64,000 bases of DNA from Sandaracinobacteroides sayramensis (GTDB taxonomy: Bacteria; Pseudomonadota; Alphaproteobacteria; Sphingomonadales; Sphingomonadaceae). Location: NCBI RefSeq assembly GCF_022014495.1, contig NZ_JAKLSQ010000010.1, forward strand, positions 248,832 to 312,831. The letters are read 5' to 3'. A program made the position numbers and the translations under genes. The notes under the pieces were generated by a model, which was given only the letters and a program-made list of their open reading frames with translations, had not been told where the DNA came from and did not search any database. Positions 33,908 to 45,900 of this stretch are shown here, piece by piece. Every line of letters starts with the position of its first letter. The stretch's first letter is position 1.

Positions 33908-33928
33908 GGGCCGCCGTGGCAGCGGCCC
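33908..33928 (-). terminator. Hairpin between the giant exoprotein and SapC genes
   Basis: GGGCCGC and GCGGCCC form a perfect 7-bp stem around a 7-base loop in the 97-bp gap (33,840-33,936). On the minus strand only GTTTCC follows, so it is more likely an attenuator or RNA processing/stability element than a full stop. It could lower expression of the downstream genes relative to the exoprotein. Confidence 0.45.
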
Positions 33929-33936
33929 GAACCGGC

Positions 33937-36900
33937 TCAGGGCTGCTCGCCGAAGCCCAGCAGGCGGACCTGCACGATCACCGGAACCTCCGTGCGGACC
34001 TGCGGGCGCGCCCGCTCGGCCAGCTCCGCCGCCTGGTTGGCGACCGCGCTCGCCGCCGACGAGGCGGAAGTCAGCGCGCCGGTATTGACCGCCGCCACCA
34101 CCGAAATGCCCTTGGCTTCGCCCTGCACCTTGATGTTCGCGGCGTTGAGCACCTGAAGCGCGGCCAGGTTGATGTTGCGCGACGCCCGGATGCCGGCCTC
34201 GCCCGCGTCGATCGTGCCCAAAGGCGCGATCAGGTCGACGTCGCCCGGCGTCACCTCGGGGATCGGATTGAGCGTTGCGATGCCCGCGCCCGACGAAGGC
34301 ACCTGCGGGGCCAGCTTCACATTGCCGTAGCGGTCGTAGGTCCGCCGCGCCGGCGGGATCAGCACGTCCGTCTTGGCGCCGCGGCCGGCGTTGATGTCGC
34401 CTTCCTCGGACCAGGCGAAGATGCTGCCGCCATAAGTGGTCATGATCCGCGACAGGCCCAGCAGCAGCGACTGCTCGCTGAACAGGTTGATGTCGCCCAC
34501 GCCCTGCGTCATCACGCCCGCCGTCTTCTGGTCCTCGGCCGTCATCACGTTCTGGACGCCCACCACGATCTGCCCGCCCGGCGACAGCATCGAAATGTCG
34601 CCCCCGAAATTGGTGCGGACACCCGAGCCGCGATACATGATGATGTCGCCGTTGCGCTCGATCACGCTGCCGTCCGCATCCTTGTCGGGGAACAGCGCCG
34701 CGATCGCGAGACGGCCGCGCAGATAGGAACCGAAACGCGGCCCGTCCGCATCGTTATACTCACGGCCGCCCTCGCGCGCCTCGGTGTAGAACACCTGCCG
34801 CAGGAATATCCGCTGATGCTCCGGCGCGAGGCTGTCGAAATAGGCGAGCGCGTCGCCCGTCACAGGATCGAAGTCCGCGTAGCGCGACGTCAGCCAGTTC
34901 ACGAGGTAGGACTTGCCCGCTTGCGCATAACCCGCTTCGAGATTGCGCCGGCTCGCCGCGTCCTGGCCCGCAAGCCACGCCGCCGCCCCGGCATCGTCGC
35001 CGGTATAGCCCGCTTCGGCCCGCAGCCAGTCGCCCAGGGTCAGCTCGCCCTCGTAGGTCTTGACCACCTTCGCCACGCTCTCGACCGTGCCATCGTCCTT
35101 GACCCCGTTCTGCTCGGCGAGCGGACGGTCGGGATCGGCCAGGCTCTCCGGGTTGAGATAGAGGTCGCGGAAAGCGTCCCAGTTCACGTCCGTCATGCCC
35201 GCCATCAGCGCGATCGAGGCGCCGGCGCGCGTGTCGTCCGCCACGATCGAGCCGATCGAGGTGAACGAGCCCTGATCCTCTTGCAGGATGTTCCGGCCCG
35301 CCGAAACCTCCAGCGCGCCGGGGCCGGCGATCTGGAAGTTGCTGTAGAGAATGTCCCGGCCCGCCGAGATCACCGAGACGTCGGACTCGTTGCTGTGGAC
35401 GATCAGGTTGGGATTGGCCTGGGTGCCGCTGCTCACGATGTCGCGGCCCGCCTGCATCCAGACGGGGGCGCCGCCAAGATACCAAGCCAGGAGCGAACGC
35501 CCGGTCTGCGGATAGAATGTCCAGATCTCGCCGGTGCCTACACCGACGATATCGCCCGATATCGCATAGATGCGGACAGGTTCGGCTTCGGCCGACCTTG
35601 TCGCTGCTGTTGCCGCCGTGTTCGCTCCGAACGGGAACAATCCATAGTCCGTGACGGCGCGATAGGTCGCGCCTATGTCAGTCGACAAGGGCGTCCCGTC
35701 GACCGACACATTGCCCACAAGTGTCGTGTTAGGCCGACCTATGAAAGCTGGATTGAATGGAGTCGGAACTTCCGTGCCGGAGGCCGTCAACGTGATGATA
35801 TGGCGTGAAGCGGTGTTCGCGCTGCTAGTTTGGCGGGCACCACCATAGATCGACCCTGCGGCGAGGACTGAAAGCTCGCCGTTGGAGGAAGGCGCGAGCA
35901 GATCGCTCGTCCTAGATATGGAGGTGTAGCCAGCAGAAGCTCCGTAGTAGATGCTGCCGCCGAGTGCCGAGATTCTCAGGATGGAAGGCCAAGTATCGCT
36001 GAAATCCGCACTTCGGGCATTTTCGTTCCCGGTGGCGTCGGTGAAGCCACCTTTGCTTGGCGCCATATTGCCACCGGCGGAAACGAGATTGATTGCCGTG
36101 TTGGCGGTCCAGAGCGAGAACCAGCTCCGACCGCCGCCGCTGTAGGAAGTTCCGTCCAGCGTGAAGCCTGAGGTGTTGTAGAGTTCGCTTCGCGTCGCAT
36201 CGCCGGCGCCGGCCGTCACCAAATCTCCGAGCGTCTGCAAATAAACCGCCGAGTCACCCGGCACGAGGACGAGCCCCGAGAAAGACGTCGCGCTTGAAGC
36301 CTCGAACGGATCGGCACCGCGCGGATCGACCGGGTTTTCAGCGGTGCTGGTTCGATAAGCCGTTTGGACCACGCCGATCGAAGATGCATCGACTTGGGTC
36401 GCGCCGCGCAGATTGATGATGCTGCCGCCGAGCGCCGCCTTGGAGTTCCGATCCGTCGTCTCGGACAGGGGATTGAGGGCGCCCGCAATCCTCATGTCGA
36501 GATCGCCGCCGCCGGTTAGCACCAGCGAGCCATCGGTGCCGACCCGTCCGGTTGAGCCGACCGCAATCACAAGTCCTTGGCTGCGGGTGGTAGCATTGGC
36601 GCCGTTGGCTTCAGTTCCGCGCGTCGTGATTTTGCCAGCATCACCGCCGACCCGGACCGTGACATCACCGCCGCCCAGTGTGCCGAACCCCGTAAAGCCG
36701 ACCAGAATTGGGCTCCCAATGGTGCTATTGCCGACCTGCACCCGTGCATAGGTGCCGTAATTTATCCACCAAGCGGTCGGAATCTCCTCGTCGACCGCGG
36801 CACTACCGGAACCCTGCCGCCAGAGCCAGGTGCCCGATACCACAGACGAAACATCGGTGGCGCTCGCCCAGCCATTCGCCAGAATGTCCCCGACAAGATC

Positions 36901-39900
36901 GCCGCCTGCTGAAATCAGCAGATTTCCGCCCTGATCGGGATACCAGGCATGATAGTCGGCGAGCACACCCGCATAGTCCGCTGTCCTGCTACCCAGGACC
37001 GAGCCATCCGTCAGCGTGCCGCGGGCTAGATCATAGGCTTCCTCGACGCTCGACGCGGTGCCCGCCGTATAGACGCCGTAAAGGGAGTCCATGCGGATAT
37101 CGCCGGCCGCGACCAGTGACAGGTCTCCGGTCCCGGTGCGCAGGACGCTGTAGAGCGGCGACAGAACGCTGACAGTGGTGCTCTCGGGATGGAATGTGCA
37201 GGTGTAGGTGCCGTTGTTGCACCGATTCCTGTTCACGGTCGTATTCGGAACGACACCGTCCAAGACCGCAGTCGTCGGATTGCCGCCCACGCCACCCGGC
37301 GCAGCCCAAGTATAATAGGCAGCAACGACCGAACTTGTCGTGATGTAGTGCGTATCCGCAAGTCCGATCGAGCCCTTGGAAGCCGGATCGAGCGCCTGCG
37401 CATAGGCCGAGCTGAGATCGGCGCCCGAGACCTGCTGCATTGTCCAAGACGTCGCGCCTTCGCCGAGCATTTCGGCAACGGCCCAGTTGAGACCCTGCTT
37501 GCCGCCGCTCGCGGTTCTGAGATTGACCGGCTGGTTTCCTCCTAGCTGGACGCTGGTCATGGACGGGATGAACGAGCCCCGCGCCAGCGTGATCGGCGCT
37601 GATGTCACCAGCGCGATCCGCGCATTGCTCGTATTGAGCGCAACCGGCAGCGCGACCCCCTTCGGCCATAGCAGCGCCGCGACATTGGTGTTCGCATTGA
37701 GCGCCGTGCCGGCTCCCAGCTTCATGCCGGCCGTCAGCGTGACGGCCTCGACCAGCACCGTGCCGGCCTCATAGGCGATGCTGTCATCCACATTGTAGAT
37801 TGTGGCATCGACAACCGTGCCGACCGCGAGAGTGTAGCTCCCCGCCAGTTCGGCTTTCACCGGCAAAACCGTGCCCGAAGCCAGTCGCATTGCGGTCAGT
37901 GGCACATCGTAGTTGAGGATGCCGGTATAGCCTGCATTGAATGTCGTGCCCGCATCCAGCACCACGCCGTCGACCGGAACGGTGATGTCCCCGCCGAACG
38001 GCGTCACGCCTTCGGTCAACACCCAGCCGCTATCGTCGGGTGTCCCCGCAGGCCGCGCGAACCCGTCATTGATGCTGCCGTAGATATTGAGATCGCCCGC
38101 CGCGCGGATTGTCAGAACACCCGGCTCGCCATAGCCGCGCAGTGCCTCGACGCTCCGATTGGCTTCGGGGCCATAGCGATAGCCTGACAAGTCGAGATCG
38201 CCCGCGATGGTGAGCGTGCCCGACGGATTGGTCTCGGCATTGCTGACGATCTCCACGCCGGGGCGCAGATGATAGTCGCCGAGCCCGGCGAGGCGGTCCG
38301 ACAGATCCGTGTTCACCAATGCGGCGTTGATGAATGCCTGGCTATGGCCGTCGATCGTGTCGAGATAGGCTTGCGTGATGAGCTGCGGCCGCTCGCCCGA
38401 CACGTCGGCTTGGGTAGCCAGCGGCGCGTCGTCATAGGTGCGGAACGCATTGACCGCGATGGTCTTGACGCCCTGGATCGTCGGCGTGCCCGCCACGTCG
38501 ATCGCGACATCGTTCGTGCCGACCCGCGCTGCATTGAGATCGAGCGTGCCACGCGGCGCGCCGTCATTCTGTCCCGCTTCGGTCCCGGTCGCCACGTCCG
38601 TCCCGGCCCGCAGGTCGATGGCCGCCGAGCTTGCCAGAATGAGCGTGCCTTCGCGGCTCGTGAGATCGACGATCGCCCGGTTGGGGCTGTCGATGATCTT
38701 GCCGTAGCTGTCCACGCGCAGGCCCGTGCCATGCGCGTTCAGCGTGCCGTTGACCGTGAGGTCGCCCATCGCGGCGAGCCGGATCGTGCCCACCTGATAG
38801 CCCGAGGCGTCGATCGTGCCGTTGACGGTGAGGTCGCCGCCGTCGACGACGATCTGCACCTCGCGCGCCTTCACTTCGTCACCGACCGTAAGGTCGCCCT
38901 GCTTGATCTGGAAGCGCCGCGCACCGAACACTTCGCCATCATTAAGGCGGCTGTTGAGGTCCGCGAAGTCCGCCAGCGTCTGCGCCTGCACGGTCAGCTC
39001 GGCCGCGTCATAGGGGACATAGGTGCCGCCCGCGTCATATTCGCCGCTGGCGGAGCCGAGGATCGTGCCCGCTAGGCTGACATGGCCCGCACCATTGCCG
39101 AGCGCCGTCACGGTCATGGTGCCGCCGCGATTATAGTCGGCGGACAGGTCGATGCTGGAGCCTTCGGCGGCGGCGATGTCGCCGTCCGTGCTGGCGAGGA
39201 TCAGATCGCCGCCCCAGCTATACTGTTTCACGTCGAACATATTAACTTCGCGGCCGGCGAGGTCGATACGGGCATTGTCGCCAAGGTCCACATCGCCCAC
39301 CGCGGCGAGCGTCAGTTTGCCCGAGGACAGGACCACGGCTGTATCGAGCGTGATGGACTGCCCCACGATGGCGAGCTGCGCGCCGAGTGCGTCGCTGGTC
39401 GCGTCGGTCGCGGCGCCTTCGGGAGCCGAAATCGTAACATCGCCACCAGCGGCAATCGAGAACGAGGAAGCGGCCTCGCCGGTGATGATCGGCGCGGTGA
39501 TCTGGAGATTGCCGCCTATATATTCCCAGCCCTCGCCGGTCACATAGTCGCCGCGCGTCTCATAGACTGACAGCGTGCTTTCACCGCTGGCCGAGATCTT
39601 CTCGCTGGCGCTGAGGACTACATTCGCGAAGCCGAGCGCGATGCGGTCATCGATCGCCGTGCTGGCCGGTTGCGTATTGGCACCGTAGCCGAACAGGATG
39701 GAGTTCGCCTCGATGTCGAGCGTGCCCTTGCCGAGAAAGCTCGCCACCGGCGCGCCGGCCGTGCCTTCCGCGCCGGCCCAGATGAACTCGCTGGCGCGGA
39801 TGGTGGCAACGTCGCTGTCGGCGCCGTAGCCGTAGATGGCTGGCGTGCCGAACACAACGCTCTCCAGCGACGAGGCATCCAGATCGACCGAGCCATAGAC

Positions 39901-42900
39901 ATTGACGGAATCGCTGGCGTTCAGGACGAGGGTCTTGAGCGCGGGCGCGTCGATCGCGCTGTTCCCGGCCAACAGGTCGGCCAGCCTGGTATCGTTGAGC
40001 ACCAGACCAGCGGGAAGCGTACCGGCGGCCGAGGCGGCCTCGATACTCGCTCCCTCCCCGAGATTGATGGAGGAGAGGCCCAGCACAAGGTTCTCGGTGC
40101 CGTAGCTCACATTTTCCGCGATGGTGAACGCGCGATTGGTCGCGATGGCGATGGTGCCGTCCGACACGAGCGTCGTCGTTCCATCACAGGTATCGCTGAC
40201 ACAGGTTCCGATATCGATGTTGACACCCGTGACCTGAGTGCCGGTCGGCTGCGCGAGCAGCAGGTTGAGCCATCCGCTCGACACGGCAAGGATACCTTCG
40301 CCGCGGAACACATAGCCGTCACTGGAATCGAACGCCGCGCTATTGCCGGCCTTGGCGATGATCGAGGCGCCTTCCTCGACGCTGATAAGGCCATCGACCG
40401 AGGACGAGGTGCGTTGACCGGCAAGGATCACATCGCCCGCCGTGATTTCCGCGCCGCTGCGGATTGCAAGGCTGCCGGCACCCGTAATGGTGACGTAGCG
40501 CCCGGTCTGACCATAGGGGACCGTGACATAGCCATTCAGAACCAGGCGCGGGGCTTCAAGTGCGTTGAGCGCCGTATCGTGGACGGAAACGCCCGAAAAG
40601 CCCTCCGTCTTCTCCTGCCCGGCGGCGATCACTTCGCCGATGCCGCGCACTTGCACGGTGCCTGCATAGCCCTCGCTGTCGGCTTCCGCGTCCAGCAGCA
40701 CCTCACCGCCGATGCTGAGCGCGTCGCGCGCATCGTCGCTGGCGTTCGCGAACAGTGCAATGTCGAGCGTGCGTGCGTCCACAGTCATCAGGGCGCGCGG
40801 CACCCCGATGCGCGCGGCGTCCGCCAGGACAAATTCATTGTAGCTCATCTCATTGTAGGAAGAGTGCGCCCGGACCGTCTCGCCGGGGGTGATGATGACC
40901 TGGTTCGGCAGCGCCTTGCCGATGCCGGTATTGGCAACGCTGAGAGTCGCGGCCGCGATATAGGAACCATTGCCGATCGCGGTGACGCCTTTGAGCGCGG
41001 TCTGGTTGCCCGCGCCGATTTCGACGCGATAGCCGATCGGCCTGCCGGCCGCGTCCTTCATCAGCGCATAGGTGGACGGCATCAGCGTATAGGTGCCGGC
41101 ATCGAGGCCGGGCACGCCTTCGGGGATCGTGATCTGCTGGCCGATCAGCGGATCGCTATAACCGGCCTCGGCCGCCACCGGGGCGTAGAACACTTTGTCC
41201 TTGTCCGATGGCACGATCGCATAGACGGTATTGCCCTCGCTGCTGAAACCGTAGCCCGGATTGGAATTGATGAAGGCCGTCTTCAGCACATCGACCGAGC
41301 CACCTCGGCCGGTGACGAAGCCGGCGCCCGTCAGTTCGCCTCCGCCGGACAGATCAATGGTCGATCCTTCCTCGGTGGAGAGATGAGCCGTGCGGAAACC
41401 GATCCCCATGGCGGCCGTGTCGGCCGTCATCCGGTTGATCGCGCTAAGCTCCACGTCCTCGCCGTCATAGGTATAGCTGATACCATCGGCGGTGCCGCCA
41501 TAGGGCATGGTCAGCCCGGCGCCGCTGACGGATGTGATGCTGCCGGTGAGCAGATTTACGCTGTCCGTCAACGCGGCGTAGGTTTCCGAACCGAGCAGCA
41601 GCGTGCCGAGCGGTGCGCGAACAATGCCGCCCTGATTGATGGTCTCGGCGTGGAGGCTGAGATAGCCAAATGCTGAATAGGGCATTGCCACGTCGCCATC
41701 GCTATAACGGCGGACAGTGAGCGAGGAGCCTTCGACAAACTTGCTTCCGTAGGGCTGGAAACCGGCGATGATTCTCGCTCTCGTGCCCGTTGCCGGATAG
41801 ATTTGCGCCGCCGTCAGAAGCAGGTCGCCAGACGTCGCCAACTCGGTCGACAAGCCTCCCGTGATGGAGGTCAACTCGGAACCGGCCAGGAGACGCAGAT
41901 CGCCGGAACTGGTCAAATCGACCAGCGAGAAGCCGCGCCGATCGGCGGTCCCCTTGCGCGCGCCGAATCCCACTTGGTCTCGAATGTCGATCAGGCTGGC
42001 CTTGACCTTGAACAAGGCGTCGGTAGCCTGGCGGGACGGCCCGTTGGCCCAGCGCACCGCCGGCACCGTGGCATATTCCTCCGGCGATTGCACAACGCCT
42101 GCCAGGCGGACATAGGGAGCGGACAGCGACACCGTCGTATCCGCTGCGGTGCCATCTGCAAGCGCATAGGTTCCGGTATAAAGCCGCAGGCTCTGGCCCA
42201 TATCGAGCGACACATCGCCGTCGAAGCTGAGCGGCCCATCCACCAGCAGCGCCAGATTGTCGAAGCCGCCTGCTTCGATCTGCTCGACGCTGAACCGGGC
42301 CGTGCCGGCGGACAGTTCGGAGGCGACCGTCTGCGCCGTGGCGCCTTCTGACAAGGGGCTTTCGCTCCGCTCCTGCGCCACGACGAACTCGCGGAAGTTG
42401 AGGACGTCTCCGCTGGTGGTAGCGGTGACATAGTTGGGCGCTTCCAGCGCCAGCGCCAGCGTGCCGCCGGCGGCGCCATCACCGCCCGCATCGGCGCGCA
42501 GCGTGCCGTCGAGATAAAGGCCATTGTTCGATTTGACGATGATCGTGCCGCCGTCGCTGGCGACCGTCACCGGGGTTGATGCACTGTTCAGGCCGCTGCC
42601 TGCAATATCCAGCTTACCACTCGTGCCGGACGCATCGAGCTTCGCTCCCGGCCGGATCACAACGAACGCATCATGGGCAAAGGCTTCGCCGCTATCCTCC
42701 CAATCGAGACCGCCACCGATCGCGATCGTGCCGCCATCCGCGATCAGGCCGTAGGAACGTCCAAGGTGATCGATAGCGAGGGCCGGCCGCGCCGCCACGT
42801 CGAGGACGGCATTGTCCCCGATCCAGATCAGGTCGGGATCGGGATTGCCATAGACATTGTCGTCATAGTCCTCGGGCAGATCGAGCGTGATCCTGCCGCT

Positions 42901-45900
42901 TGGTGCGACCAGGCTTCCTTCGATCGTCATGTCGAACCCGAGCAGATTGATCGACTGACCCGGATCGACAGTGATCGAGGCACCTTCGGCGACAACCAGC
43001 GGGCCGCCCGCCGTCACCGCCCTGGTGTTGCTTGCTACATAGCGGCTGGAGCGCAGCGTCAGGCTGGCGCCTTGCCTTTGAGTCAGGACGCCATTCGCGG
43101 GATCTTCGAGATAGAGCGGCGGTGTCCACAGTTCGAGCGCGGAAGCAGGATCGGCGCCGGTTTCTGCCGAAGCCGAGGCCGTGGTGAAGCGATAGACCGG
43201 CGCGCTGACGTCGAGCGCCGTTCCTTCCTTGACGGCGATGCCGTTGCGGGCAGTCACATCGTAGTTGGAGAAGCCAGACTGGAAGATACTGGCCGCAAGC
43301 TCGGTATTGGTCTTCACCGCCACCGACTTCTCAAGCGCGACTCCCGCCGCGATCTTGCTTCCAGCAGCGACTGTCATATTCACAGGTGAGGGATTACCAG
43401 CTTTTAAAGTCTTTGTAGCGTTGGCGATAGGGAAGCCGTTGGGAAACACATCTGCCGGAACGACATAGCCTGCGAATATTGAAGAATACTGCGCATATTC
43501 TAAAAACAGCGTCACTCCGGCGGGGACAACAGGAAGTGTCTCAAATATACCTAAGGTTACATTATAGGCGCGATTGATCCCTCCACCTGGAACAAGGTCT
43601 TCAGACCCGCTTCTGTATTCGTATCCATTATAGTAGTAATTTTCTGCGATGCGTGCGGAAAAACTGGTGTATTCGGAGCTTTCTGGAAGAACCCAATCTG
43701 CCGCCGTCGTCACAAGCCGATTTAACGGTAGTCCTGTCGACGGCACGGTCTCACCGGGCAACGCCACATTGACGGTGTAGTTGTAGTCGACAGGAAGCGT
43801 GTCACCCACCTTCACGTCATAGTCATCCAACAGGACCAGTTCGACCGGCGAGGCTTCGCCTGCCTTGAGAAGCCCATCGGTCTCCAGCAATTCGCCGCCG
43901 ATCGAGATCGCCGTGCCCGACTCGATCTTGAGCGTGCCGCCGCCGTTGACGCCGAACCCCGCAATCTGCCCGTCGAGCGTCAGCAGGCCATCGGCGGTGG
44001 TCGTGAACAGGTTTTCGAGATCGGCAATGAGCGTGACATTGCCGCCAATGCCGCCGAGCGTTTCGTTCTGATCGAGCCACGCCGCGCCGGAGGACACGTC
44101 GATGAGGCTTCCCGCTTCGAGCGTGAGATCGTGCGTGGAGGCGAGATAGACGTCGCCGCCGTCGACCAGTCCCAGCTTGTTGGTGTCGGCCGCGTCCAGC
44201 GCCGTGTTCACCCACAGGCCGCGCACGTCGAGCGTCGCGCCGTCGCGCAGCGTGATCAGCGAGCCGCCATCGGCATCGAGGATCGGCCGGGCGGCAGTCG
44301 CATCGACTTGCGGGACGAACCAGTTGGTCGCGCTGATCGAGCCGCTGCGCGCGGTGACGTCGGCGGCAATGTCGATGGTCGGAGCGACCAGCTCGACCGC
44401 GCCGCCGTCCGCCAGCGTCAGATCGCTCTCGATGGCGATGGTCCCCTGGGTGGCGAGGTCGAGTCCGCCAAGGCCCGCTTCGCTGAGCCGGGTCGCGTCG
44501 AACCACGCCGTTCCGGCGCGCGGTTCGGGAAGCACGACGTCCGGCGCCATGTCGGGTGTGATGTCCGCGATGTCGCCGATGCGGACGTCCGTGGTGTAGG
44601 GCAACGTGTTGTTGAGCGCGAGGTCATAGCGGCCGAGGACGAGCGAACCGGCCTGCGCGACCGTATGCTCGCCGAGCTTGTAGCCGTCCGCCACACCGTC
44701 CTCGCGGGCCTTGGTCTGCCTCGCCCCGTTGATCGCCTCCGCCGCGATCTCCGCTTCCATGATGACCGTGGGGGCGGAGAGGACGAGGCGGCCCGCGTCG
44801 CGGCCCACCGAATAACCATCTTCCCACCGGCTGGAGCTGCGGCCCGAGAACAGCGAATGCGACCAGGTCTGCGTATATTGCTCGCCCCAGCGCTCATGCT
44901 CACGCGTCGATGTGCGGCCATAGCCCACCACCGCGATACCGGCAGGCACCTGGCCGATGTCGTAGATCTTGCCGTCCGCACCCAGCACGCGCGTCGAAAG
45001 CACCCATCCGGCCTGATAGTCGATGCTGCCGCCCGAAATGTCGAACACCGCGCCCTGGTGCGCCACCACCTCGTTCGCCGCGAGCGTGATCGTGCCGCCG
45101 ACCGCCGCCCACTCGCCGATGCCATGCTCCATATTGGCGACATAACCGCCCACTTCGAGCAGGCCGCCCGCCGTATACCAGCGGTCCCCGTCATAACCGC
45201 CCGTGCCGTCCGGCAGCAGGACAAGATCGCGCACGTCGATCCACACGTCGTTGTTGCGCAGATCGTCATTCTCGCGGTTCTGCGGGCTGTCGCGCAGTTC
45301 GTTGCCCTGCACGTTCACGAGAATGGAGTTCGATTCCATATCGAGCTTCACGCCCTGGACGCCCGACACGTCGATCAGCGCGCCATCCGCCACCGTGATC
45401 CGCCCCGCCGCCTGCACCGCGACCTGGCCGCCCTGCGCGCTCGTGTGCGAGCCGCCCTCGAACAGCACATTGCCGCCCGTCACGATCTCGATGCGCGACT
45501 GGTCGAGCCGGTCCGCCAGCATCGAGCGGTCGTTGAACCCGCCCGTGATCGTCGTGTAGCGATTGGCGTTCGCCGTCTCGCTCTCCGCGATCAGCGAATC
45601 CCGCTGGCTGTTGAGCGCCGTGTCCGCGCTCTCCAGCTCCGGCAGGATGATGGTGAGCCCGTCGCCGGAATAGCTGTTGCCCTCCGCGTCCGTCAGTTCC
45701 CAGCCGCTCGCCAGCGTCACCGAGCCCTCCGCGTCGCTCGCCGAATTGAGCAGGTGGATCGTGCCGCGCTGGTTGACGCCGGTGGTGGCGACCGCGACAC
45801 CTTCCTGCCGGATCGTGCGGCCCGCGAGCGTGATGTCGCCCTGCGCCGCCTCGATGAGGCCGCGGTTAATGACCGTGCCGCTCTCCGATTCCGCGTCGAT

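Noticed and set aside
33937-34700. Contact-dependent inhibition toxin (CdiA-like) at the exoprotein C-terminus
   Set aside because: No VENN or similar pretoxin motif, no variable toxin tail, and no small immunity gene directly after it; the end matches a DUF3739-like region instead.
33799-35808. A 669-codon plus-strand frame opposite the exoprotein C-terminus
   Set aside because: Same antisense pattern (runs of RR, HH and RDR) and no family similarity.
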